NCBI GenBank assembly: GCA_933822405.4
Contig: CAKOGP040001936.1
Location: 186,001 to 250,000 of the forward strand
Length of the DNA stretch: 64,000 nt
Origin: Cylindrotheca closterium
Taxonomy: Eukaryota > Bacillariophyta > Bacillariophyceae > Bacillariales > Bacillariaceae
Reading direction: 5' to 3'
This document shows, in pieces, positions 32,770 through 42,245 of the stretch (positions within the stretch are counted from its first letter, which is position 1; every line of letters begins with the position of its first letter). Both the position numbers and the translations under genes were made by a program. The notes under the pieces were generated by a model. It did not search any database. It worked only from the letters and a program-made list of their open reading frames with translations, and had not been told where the DNA came from.

Positions 32770-34710
32770 CTATCGTTTTACAAGTAACGCTCCTCCAAGC
32801 CCATTCCTATCTCTTCCTCTATAGCAGTTGTACCCTTCCTCCACTAGCCATGTTGTCACTGCACGTTCCAAGGCTCCACCTCCTTTCTGATGCGTTTTGG
32901 ATCCAACGTGATGTCCAGTACCAGTGACAATCCATACCTCATGTAGCTCAGATAGCTTGTTCGGCAGGACCCTGGCCAAGACAGCTGAAAAAGTCTTGGT
33001 AGACTGGAAATGGAGGTCAATAACATCTCTTCTCTTGACGCTAGCTGAAACTCGGGTGTACCGTTCAATTGGATCAGGGATATGAAAGAATGTTGCATCC
33101 CTATTTTCGTGAGGATTCCACAAATCTTGTGGGATACGAACCGTCGGCAGAGCTGATGGCGTTGCCGCTTTTGGACTAGCGACGCTCGTTGGAGATGCAA
33201 ATTTAAACTGACTGTACCCTTTGGATGCAATATTGGCGAAAGAGCTTGCTTCCAAATTCGTTCGGACAGATGTTGGAGTACGATTAGCCTTCATTCCATG
33301 AGATGACGCACTGCTACTATCCATTGTAGGTGTTGAAGCCGCTGGTAGCGGACCAAAGTCGCCTGAAAAGACCTGCTGCGGAGCTTGTGATCTGCTTGGT
33401 ATATTTTCCACTAGTTTTGGGTTGAAGCCATGAAGGAATCTACAAGTACTTCCTTTTCCACACCTTCCTCGAAGCCAGAACAAACAGGTGTGACCTTCGA
33501 CATCATGACTAAACTGGCAATCACTGCGATAGCAGCCGCCATGAAGCATGTGTCTGCAGACAGGCTTTGCTGTCATTGCTGCATCAACTACATATTGTGC
33601 AATATTGATATCACCTTTTGCAATAAACCCAGCTTCCCTCGCCGCCTCTTCACTCAGGTCATGATTCATGGACAATAGAATTTCGACACAGGAATCTAAT
33701 TGTTGCTTGAAGAATTGATTGCCCGGAGGTGCACTGTGCAATGCAGTATTTGAAGGTTGCGTGGCTGATTTTGAGTTGCATGCAGAGTTATCTTCTACAT
33801 CCACACTGTTGGCTCGTGTCCGTGCTGGTCGAAAGAGTGCGGCTGCCAAATCTGGATCAGTATGAGTCTTTGACCCCTTTCGTCCACGGCTCATCTTTTC
33901 TGGTGCTTGTTGTTTTTTCACCGAGGCGGATGTTGCAGCTGAAAGCGTGGGGAAGGCACCTCCATCATCCGATGGTGAATCTGATTTCTTTCCATCATCT
34001 GATTCTTTCTCCTGTTCTTGTTCTTGTTGATTCCTTTGTGTTAGTTCTTGTTCTTGTTTCTGCTGTTGCTGCTCAAAAGCCTCGCGAAAATGAGCGTGCC
34101 CACCAATTCTGGAAATGTGCGGAGATGGGTTGTTCAAAGCACCAAGAAGGTCCACAGGAACCAGCGCTTCCATTTTCATGGGAGATGGTGCGCCGACTTG
34201 AATGGGAGTGAATGGCTCTCCAAACACAGAGTCGAATTTGACATCTTCAGAGGAAGTTTCTTTGCTAGACGTGTCGCTCATGCTCTTGAATGAATCCAAG
34301 CCTCCGCCGGAGTACAAACCAAAACTTTGGGACCTCTTTCGTGTCTGAACTCCCACGGTTGTAAAAACTCCAAAGCTAGCAGATCGACTTCTGGTTTCGC
34401 TGGGAATAGTTCCAGTACAAACAGCTGTTGCAATAGCCAAAACTGCTTGTGTTGCAGACTCATTCTCCATGCTACACTGATCCTCCAACAACTCCAGCAA
34501 TGACTCAAATTCTGGCAACTTCGTAACCTCATCTTTGCTACTAATGTCCGCACAACGTAACAATGAAGTCACATATGGACCCACACTCTCATCCACCACG
34601 GCTTCGGGAGGGCTCAGTCTTCGCAAGACGCGTATAGCGTATGCATCCACTGCCGTCTCCAACGCCGCCGACGAAGTCCCATTCATCTCCACCGATGTAA
34701 TGGGCACCAT
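32770..34710 (-). CDS. CCCH zinc-finger and Smr-domain protein
   Basis: This 646-aa intronless protein combines two CCCH fingers (about residues 385-430: CRHMLHGGCYRSDCQFSH and CLFWLRGRCGKGSTCRFLH) with a C-terminal Smr domain (about 565-646). The Smr domain shows VIDLHFQSTK and GTGHHVG, corresponding to the DxH and HGxG-type nuclease motifs; the latter reads GTGHH here. A CUE-like helix pair (VEILLSMNHDLSEEAAREAGF) precedes the fingers. This order resembles plant CCCH-Smr proteins and N4BP2/NONU-1-type RNA endonucleases that cut stalled mRNAs. RNA binding is well supported and cleavage plausible but not certain. The N-terminal 300 residues are disordered, with a polyglutamine/glutamate tract. 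Confidence 0.88.
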   Translation of the reverse strand: MVPITSVEMNGTSSAALETAVDAYAIRVLRRLSPPEAVVDESVGPYVTSLLRCADISSKDEVTKLPEFESLLELLEDQCSMENESATQAVLAIATAVCTGTIPSETRSRSASFGVFTTVGVQTRKRSQSFGLYSGGGLDSFKSMSDTSSKETSSEDVKFDSVFGEPFTPIQVGAPSPMKMEALVPVDLLGALNNPSPHISRIGGHAHFREAFEQQQQKQEQELTQRNQQEQEQEKESDDGKKSDSPSDDGGAFPTLSAATSASVKKQQAPEKMSRGRKGSKTHTDPDLAAALFRPARTRANSVDVEDNSACNSKSATQPSNTALHSAPPGNQFFKQQLDSCVEILLSMNHDLSEEAAREAGFIAKGDINIAQYVVDAAMTAKPVCRHMLHGGCYRSDCQFSHDVEGHTCLFWLRGRCGKGSTCRFLHGFNPKLVENIPSRSQAPQQVFSGDFGPLPAASTPTMDSSSASSHGMKANRTPTSVRTNLEASSFANIASKGYSQFKFASPTSVASPKAATPSALPTVRIPQDLWNPHENRDATFFHIPDPIERYTRVSASVKRRDVIDLHFQSTKTFSAVLARVLPNKLSELHEVWIVTGTGHHVGSKTHQKGGGALERAVTTWLVEEGYNCYRGRDRNGLGGALLVKR

Positions 34711-35661
34711 TTTGTCGTCTATTTACAATTCTAATAAGACTTTCTTTGTCTCCTTCTTTAGTATCTCCGCGTCAACACGTAGTTGTCATTGCGACCAAAA
34801 AATGGGAACTCGGATGGATGAAACGAAACTCTATTTCTGCTTGGACAATGCTGCGTTGCTGATGAAATATTGTTCCCAACGGTGTTACTACTTTTTTTGA
34901 AGGAGATTGGTTTCTTTGGCGCTTGGAGGCTAATGAGAACTGTGTTCGACAGCACCCGGTATTCAAGTGTGATTCTTGTGCCTTGGGTCTTCGTCACTTC
35001 AATTATTGCGTTCGTACCAAAATTTTACGTAGCCAAATTTTTTCTTTGATTCGAACTAGTCGATCATTGGGAACTTGTTGAGCTAATGTACAGTACAGTA
35101 GCGAGTAGAGTCGAGCAGTAAGGTACAGTAGTGGTACTGTAGCTATTTTACTGTTGTGGCTTGTTTCTCACCTCTCAAACGAAGCAGTATTTGAAAGTAG
35201 GACATGGCTTGGCATTCTACTTTGTGTTCTTCCGTTTCAATGCATACAGTACACGTACCTGGTACAGTATATACCGTACCATGGCACGGTATTGTGACTG
35301 TCCTCACTACTTCCATCAAATTCAAATTCGGGATAACTCTTTTTTAACCGTTTATGCTCACCCCTCAACTATTTTCACCACCGACTACCTGCTACCGTTA
35401 CCAGGTAGCTGGTACTGCAACCAAGACCGTGACCCACCTGTGGCAACAAGGAAAGGCTACTGATATAATAGGACTAGTAGCGTAGCCTTCGTTTTTAAAT
35501 TCCATCTTACACTTTTAGTGATAGGTCTACTGTAGTTTCCAACGACGAGGCAGACGAACAAGTGACTACCTAACGGAGTAGTTCACAATGGTTACGATCC
35601 CAGTTGAAGTAGAAGTAGCAGACGTGTACAATAAGAACAAAGTGGCTACAGTTTGTTGATC
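34711..35661. other. Intergenic region without a supported gene
   Basis: About 950 bp separate two minus-strand genes. No frame has protein-like composition, and no splice-consistent gene was found. GTAC-rich palindromic clusters occur at about 35085-35145 and 35245-35290, and a shorter one near 35398-35415. The left end must be the promoter of the CCCH-Smr gene. Confidence 0.5.
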
Positions 35662-36342
35662 TTATGATTGCACATATGGGGTGTTGTATTCTCCTGGAGT
35701 ATTTGGGTCACTCTTGTCCATTAGGTCCGAACGATGTGCGCCGAGAATTGCTGCAAAGGATCCCAATAGAATGCATTCTACCAAACATAGCAGGCTCATG
35801 AATCCCTCTTGGGCTCCAGAGAACCCATCTTTACCTTCATCGAATTTGTAACCAGTGTATCTAGTGATACGAGTTCAATTGGATGCATGGGGTTAGTGAA
35901 TCACTCACTCATTTTTCTACGAATCTTCTGATCGAACGAAACCAAGCTTGGCACTTACATCAATGAAAGGAAAAAGAACATTTGCGCCATTGCCAAAACT
36001 CCACCCATAAAAAAACCAACGGCCATGGAATTGTGAAATTTGCGCATAATCATGGTACCACCAATGCTTAATCCCAACAACATGGCAGCAGACCAGAACG
36101 AAACAAAGGCTTCCGCAAACGATCGAGATCCCATTACAACGCATGACATGAGTGCCAAAATTCCAGTCATTGCCAAGATCGAATACCTAGATCAAATGAA
36201 CCAATCAATGAGGGAGGGTTAGAATCAGAGGTTGTTGTGTATTGGAAACAAAGAGGGAATCGTACCACCATCCAGCAATTAAGCGCCTTGAGGACCCGCC
36301 GCAGAATTTGTGAGCTATCGCTGAAGTTACAGATGTCATCAT
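35662..36342 (-). CDS. Four-helix membrane protein, family unknown
   Basis: Three exons on the minus strand, 36342-36266, 36186-35959 and 35860-35662, give 167 aa in one frame; the first donor could also be 3 nt earlier (166 aa). Introns of about 79 and 98 nt have GTACGA and GTAAGT donors and CTAG acceptors. Four hydrophobic helices follow: ILAMTGILALMSCVVMG, AAMLLGLSIGGTMIM, GFFMGGVLAMAQMFFFLSLIY and LLCLVECILLGSFAAILGA. The short N-terminus and the acidic/polar C-terminus (DKSDPNTPGEYN) are hydrophilic. The layout is like MARVEL-type tetraspan proteins, but no motif proves it. The gene is invisible to single-frame searches because its exons are short. Confidence 0.7.
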
Positions 36343-36832
36343 GATGGAATAGTGCTGACTTGGAGTTAGGAGAGGGACAGTGAATCTCCTATTTAGCTCT
36401 TTCGTTATTTTTCTTTCCTTTCGACGAGCAGGAATTGAACTTGAAAAAGAGCGAGCCGCTGTCTTTCAGCGCCGCGCCGGCATATTTAATTTGAAATTCA
36501 TGTCACTTTTCTGGTATCAATTTTCACAACGGACCATCTTGTTTCTGAAAGCATTCACCATGGCTTGTCACTACAAGGGTACCACGAACGGCTTCTATCA
36601 TGCTGGCCTCGACAGGGCTACAATGAGTAAGCCTCCTTTCGGATGGTAAGCAATAGAAAAATTCCTTTCAGTAACGGGCTTACCTGAGACCCCTACCGGA
36701 ATTCGCCGTCAATGTTTCAAAAAATGAAAGTCATTTCTATTATTTATATTTACAGCAAGATCTATTCTCGCTACTATCGATGACTGTTTGAATGCGGCTC
36801 GAGAGAAGCAGTTTGGGTGAATGAATCATCGA
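36343..36832. other. Intergenic region without a supported gene
   Basis: About 490 bp between two minus-strand membrane-protein genes. A plus-strand frame of 89 codons is present here but has no domain, no clear start context and runs opposite to both neighbours; it was not accepted. The left end should hold the promoter of the four-helix gene. Confidence 0.45.
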
Positions 36833-37754
36833 TCATACCATGCGAGTGTTCGTCCAACTTGGTGTGGAATTGTATTCAGGATCTTCTTGCTTTTCTTCTT
36901 CAGCCAACAGATTTTCATTTTTCCCATCGTTGTCGATTGCTGTACCATCCGGATCATCTTCATGCGCAGAAGCATGCCCGGCATCAGCCTTGAGGAAATG
37001 GTCTGCGATCCAAAAGTAAATGACGTTCAAGAAACCGGGAAAGAAGATCATGACGAATAACAATTCGAATCTGATATTGACTTGAAATGGTTCAAAAAGT
37101 ATGCCTCCAAAGAATGCTAGTGGCTCTGCAAAGAATACCATGGTGTAGTAGATGATAACCTTGGCAATCGATTGAATGATGATCCAGACTAAAACTTGAT
37201 TGAACCAATGGATTAGCCCCCCAGGGCCTTCATACACACCATTGTGTTTCAATGATGCCCAATCGTAACGATTTGCCAAAATATCGATCACCTTCAAGAA
37301 CCACACAGCCAGCACTAGCCCCAGAGTGGTATCCACCAAATAACAGATGCCATACCACGCGCATTGATCATTCAATGTTCCACCAGCCGCAACATTCTCA
37401 ATGATGACTGCCGCAATAAACTAAAAAGAGGCAAACATATAGAATATACTTGTCATTAGCAATGAAAACGGCCGAGCATTGGAATTCATACATCACACTG
37501 TCAATGTGTTGACTTACCATGTTGCAGACGTGTGCATAACACGCGCCAAGGCCTTGTTTCGACACGTCCAACATCCAGGTTCGAAATTTCCGCCTCGGTC
37601 GCTCAAAGTGTCGCTTGAACCACAGCGACAGCAACGCTGCAATCGCAAGTACTAGTTGCACAGCAATGGTGAAGAAGTCATCACTGTCATACACCTTGCA
37701 GACTTCTTCGAGTTCTTCCTCCACATAATCGTCTGCCACTGCGTCGTCTGCCAT
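36833..37754 (-). CDS. STIMATE (TMEM110)-family ER membrane protein
   Basis: Two exons on the minus strand, 37754-37518 and 37420-36833, with a 97-nt intron (GTAAGT ... TTTAG), give 274 aa. The first exon ends with RTWMLDVSKQGLGACYAHVCNM and the second continues FIAAVIIENVAAGG, then CAWYGICYLVDTTLGLVLAVW. The DxSKQGxGAxxAH and CxWYxxxxxxDxTLG patterns are the signature of the STIMATE/TMEM110 family. In animals the family sits in the ER and promotes STIM-Orai calcium entry at plasma-membrane junctions. Four to five membrane helices are visible, with an acidic tail. Whether calcium regulation applies in algae, where STIM is not generally known, is open. Confidence 0.85.
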
Positions 37755-38830
37755 TGTTGTTGAATTTTACAGTGTTATACTCTGAACTTTCAAACACACA
37801 TGTAATAGGACTCGAAAGTGCCAATGTCTTGATGAAAGGGATGAACTTGTTTCGGTCGCCAAGTTTGAGAATGGGTTGGAGTGGATGCTGATATTACTGA
37901 CGATACAATACTGTATATTACGGTATGATGTAACTTGTACACAAAGACGACTCCACGCGAAAGAGTGGATGTTTGTCTTCAAAAATAGGCAGGCTTTCGC
38001 TCGCTGGCCTGTCATTTTTTTACTGGCCAGATTTAGTCTTGGCGGACAATGAATCGATTCATTCGATGATGGACCACATTTTGTATGGTGGTACTGGTAC
38101 TGTATGATACCCCGGTACGTCCGGTGGTACCGGTACTGCACGTGTACGGTACAACAAATGAATTGACTCATTGACTCACTCTACAGCTGTTGAACTAATT
38201 TTTGGTTTCCCCCTTTGTCGAATGTATGTACACGTATGGCACTGCTGGTTGCTGTGGAACTGGCACCAATCATGGTTCCAGCCAATTGTTGCAATCATAC
38301 GACTAGCTAGAATCTAGTAGTACTACCGGTGGTACCTAGTGGTAGTGGTAGCAAGTCAATGAGTTTCGGCAAATTGTACTGTAACTTGCTCTATTTCTCC
38401 AAAAAACCAATGATCACGAATCAATTTTGGGCGAGACAAGTCTTCGGACACCGACTTGTTAATCAGATTCTCTCGCACACATCGCCATTTGCAGTCCTGG
38501 TTTGCCGTTCCCAGTCTGCAGTGACAATAATACAAGTACGAGTACTGTGTTGGTATTTTCATAGCAATCCATTTTCCTTACCCCCATCATCAATCAAAAC
38601 ATTACCATACAGCTATTCTGTTTTTCTTCATCGAGAAGGACTGTTAGAATAAGCATCTTCGGCGCGCGTTGTTTGCAATCTCACGATATCGAACCTTTTT
38701 CGAGACTTTGTCTGGATTTTGCGACAAATCTTTTGACTTGAACGAGATTTGCAAGTTGCAACGAGATAATACGAGCTACACAAGTCGCGCTGTATTCAGC
38801 TTCGGTTCCAAGTTATTATTCTGGAGCAGT
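37755..38830. other. Intergenic region with dense GTAC palindromes
   Basis: About 1.08 kb between the divergently transcribed STIMATE and PDZ genes. No gene is supported. GTAC clusters lie at about 38085-38155 (with TGGTACCGGTAC and CGTGTACGGTAC) and 38310-38345. The region must contain both promoters. Confidence 0.5.
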
Positions 38831-41072
38831 ATGGCGCATCGGATAAGCCCGTCTACTTCGACGACGCGACAATTGACGAGAACAAAATACTCAATGAGTA
38901 GCTTCCGAATACTTTTCTTTTTTGTCTTCGCAGTTGAATCGGTCAAGGCGAATGCGTTTTTTGAACCGACGCCAACAGAGCCACCAGTGAATATTCTATG
39001 GACAGATGATGACGTCGTTGTAAATACGGCAAACACTACAACAACGTCAATACCAACCACTAGCCCAATACAGAGTCCACCTCCTCCTACTCTTGCTCCA
39101 GTTGTCCCACCTACACCATTTCCTTCAAAGGCACCTACCAAGAGACCTACAAAGGCGCCTACACAGAATCCAACGCCAGGCCCGACTCCCTTTCCCACGC
39201 CACCTCCGACTCCATTGCCCACAAAGCTTCCCACTCCATTGCCAACCAAGAACCCCACTCCGTTGCCAACTAAGAACCCAACCCCAGCGCCCACAAAGGC
39301 TCCCACAAAGGCACCAACCCCGGGACCAACTGCAGCACCATCGCAAAGTCCAACTAGGAGACCAACTCGGCTTCCATCCTCAGCGCCATCGAGGATACCA
39401 ACACCAAACCCAACCAAGGCTCCAACACAAACTCCGTCTCGATTCCCAACTGGAAGGCCGTCGGTCTCACCAACCAGAGAGAATTCTTCCTTACCAACCC
39501 CGTCTCCTAGTATTTCCCCGACAGATGTTGCATCTGTTCCACCAACTCAGTTTCCTAGTCAGGAACCATCCAAAATCCCGACCACGCAACCATCCAAAAT
39601 GCCAACCAACATTCCGTCGATATCGCCCACTGTATCCCCGGCGCCATCGAGCAATCCAACGACGCCTCAACCATCTTCGCTGCCATCGTTTGGTCCAACT
39701 ATGCAGCCAAGTTATGAACCCAGCTCGTTGCCGTCGAGTTCGCCTTCTCAGTCACCCTCTTTACCCCAACAAGAAGTCTTGATTGTCTCGTTCATGACGC
39801 TTGCACCATATCGATCAACATCTGTGTTGTCCGGTACTTCTTCTATCGCATTTGAACGGGCAACCCGGGAGCATGTGTTTCAACAAATTAAGCTGTTGGA
39901 TATTGAACCAGAACTTTTGGAATTGAGTGTTCAGACTGACATCAAAACCCAAGTCCCACCGGAGGCTCCCAGTGCGGCCGATCAATCGAACGATGCAAGA
40001 TTGCTACAGAACGCCAGGTTTGCAAACAATTCGCTGATTGTGGAATTTAATGTATTTGTAACCTTTCGCTCTATGAGCAACGACCACGATTTGGATGAGT
40101 TCGTCTTTTCTGCTTGGGATGCACCCGGTGAGAAGGAATCATTTATCAATCGCTTGAAATCGCTCTCTTCGTTTTTCCAAAATATCGAGGAGGTCAACGT
40201 AGAAGTTGAGGGCTTTATACCAAAGAGACCTGATCCAGTCGATCTTGCTGAAGATGGACCAGATATTGCGGTGATTGCGGGGGGTGCTGGTGGTGGTGCG
40301 CTGTTGCTTCTCTTGTGCGGCTACTTGTACGTCCGAAACAAGAGCGAGAAGGAAGGGATAAATGACTATGATCAAACCAAGGCAACGACACAATCTGGTC
40401 AAAGAATAGCGGCCGAAATTTTGGTGGAACCACAAGATGAAGTCAGTACGCTTGGTGACCCAATGTTTGCTCCGGGAGGTATGCTTATTGGGAGTCTGGA
40501 AAAGGACGAAGTCACTGCAAGGTAAGCACGAGTATGAGTCAATGTGAAGTCTTAAAGCTTCAACATATATACTCATCCAACTGCAATGTTCTGATTCTAG
40601 TGTCGGCGACGACTATGACTATGCCAGACAATATCGAAACGAACGGAATCCAGCCTCACTGGCTGGAGACCGGTCAAGACTAATGTCAGAAGACTATACA
40701 AAGTCTTCGTCTGTGAATTCTGCCACCATGATGTCGAAACTAGGGCGTATGGGCGAATCGCTATTTGCTGACGATGCTTCCTTTGAACAGCAATTCGCTC
40801 AACCGGAAGAGCGATTCGACGTTGTTGCACCTGCTGGAAAACTAGGGATGGTGATTGACACACCCAACGGCGGCTTCCCGGTGGTCCATGCTATTAAAGA
40901 CACAAGTGTTCTGTCGGACAGGGTGCGTGTTGGCGACCGTCTACTCTCGGTGGACGGGGATGACTGTACCGCAATGACAGCTATGCAAGTGTCAAAGCTA
41001 ATCAGTCTCAAATCCGAGAAACCTGCTCGTGTTCTTGTATTCGCTCGCTCTAATGCGAGTCCAACCGCGTAA
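38831..41072 (+). CDS. Type I membrane protein with Pro/Thr repeat stalk and cytosolic PDZ domain
   Basis: Two exons, 38831-40521 and 40601-41072 (donor GTAAGC, acceptor TTCTAG), give 720 aa. An ATG at 38894 would start directly with the signal peptide ([16 protein letters not shown]). A secreted stalk follows: over 90 residue triplets and quartets like PTKAPT, PTPLPTK and PSxxPS (about residues 60-320). Next come a compact ectodomain of about 150 residues and one membrane helix ([23 protein letters not shown], about 477-500). The second exon supplies a PDZ domain (about 635-712, [13 protein letters not shown] ... [12 protein letters not shown]). Pro/Thr-rich stalks are typical diatom cell-wall or adhesion modules, probably O-glycosylated. 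Surface location is inferred; the ligand is unknown. Confidence 0.85.
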
Positions 41073-41199
41073 CGACGAACGAGACACAAACCAAGAAGAG
41101 TGTTCATATCTGTGTGATTTTTGTATAGACTATTTGAGCTGTCATGAACTGTGGATTCCAAGTCTAGAGGTTAAATTTCTAGAGTATGAAAGTAGAGAA

Positions 41200-42245
41200 T
41201 TAGAGTGGCACTTGTCCAGTGGTCCCGTACTTTTCAATGTATTCCTTTTGACCTCGGGACAACGTCTTCGAGATTGGCGAGTTGATCTTAGCGAAGTCTC
41301 CCCAACCGGTACTCATTACTGGAGCGACAGCAGCCACTAGTTCATCTATTTCTGGCGCCGCGGCAGCTTCGGGCTCAGCAATCGGAGCTGGAGGTGCAAC
41401 AGGAGCTGCTGGTGGGGGTGGAGGAGTAGCTTCGACTACTGGGGCGGCTGGTTCTTCGACAGGAGTAGGAGCGGCAGGTACCTCTGCTACGAAATTAGCA
41501 AACGCTGCAATATCATCTGACTCTTCGACTGTGACCATGATTGGAGTTCCAACGGCAATATCATCTTTCTCATTGTAAAAAATAAGTTGGTGATTTTATA
41601 TGTGGATTTGTCTGTCTTCACTTATATCGTTCAAAACTTACCTCCTCCAGCGTCCATGAGAATCTTGGCAACAAAACCTTCGTCTTGAGCTTCAAAGTCC
41701 ATGGAGGCTTTGTCCTAGTGGTCGTTGGAATTGTAAGATTAGAACAAATTAGGGTTTGGGTCTGCACAAAGAGCCACCAACAATCATAATGAGCGAAAGA
41801 GTCCCTTTCGATTCTTAGCAACGTACCGTTTCAATTTTGGCAAGAGGCTCCCCTGCAGAAAATTCGGACCCTTCTGAAACGTACCACTCAGCCAGAACTC
41901 CCGTTTCCATTGTCTGTAAAGATACGAAGTCCGTCGGTTAATACATCTATGTCATCTTGCGCCAATCAAAACAGAACAGTCAAAATTCTCACTTACTGGC
42001 GATAGAGCTGGCATTCCGACCACCTTTTAATTGTTTGTCAATATGAGAGGAGTCATGAGGGCATAAAAGAGCATCGTCAGAATAATGCTTACCAAGTGAT
42101 ATGGGAGATCGTCCTCACCAACAGCTATCGATCGGGAGAAGGATCGTACGGCAGCTACTCTCTTGGAGTGTTGAAGCGAGAGGGAAGAAGAACGAGCAGC
42201 AACTCTTGACAAATGTGACAATCGGCAGATAGATGTGGAAGCCAT
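41200..42245 (-). CDS. Mitochondrial lipoyl-domain protein, E3-binding-protein (PDHX/Pdx1)-like
   Basis: Five exons on the minus strand, 42245-42093, 42023-41997, 41913-41827, 41714-41642 and 41564-41200, give 234 aa. The N-terminus (MASTSICRLSHLSRVAARSS) is a mitochondrial presequence. The lipoyl domain reads VVGMPALSP, TMETGVLAEWYV and IETDKASMDFEAQDEGFVAKIL, with lipoyl-lysine Lys91 formed across the exon 3-4 junction, then DDIAVGTPIMV. A Pro/Ala linker follows. The last 35 residues (SPISKTLSRGQKEYIEKYG) may be a degenerate subunit-binding domain. No acetyltransferase domain is present, so the protein cannot be a normal E2. A role holding E3 in the pyruvate dehydrogenase complex, as for Pdx1, is inferred. 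Confidence 0.8.

Noticed and set aside
36380..36649. 89-codon plus-strand frame between two membrane-protein genes
   Set aside because: No domain, poor coding-like composition and placement in the likely promoter of the four-helix gene.
38776..39417. 213-codon minus-strand frame with GVGxGVG repeats
   Set aside because: The Gly/Val repeat is simply the complement of the Pro/Thr codons of the surface-protein stalk.
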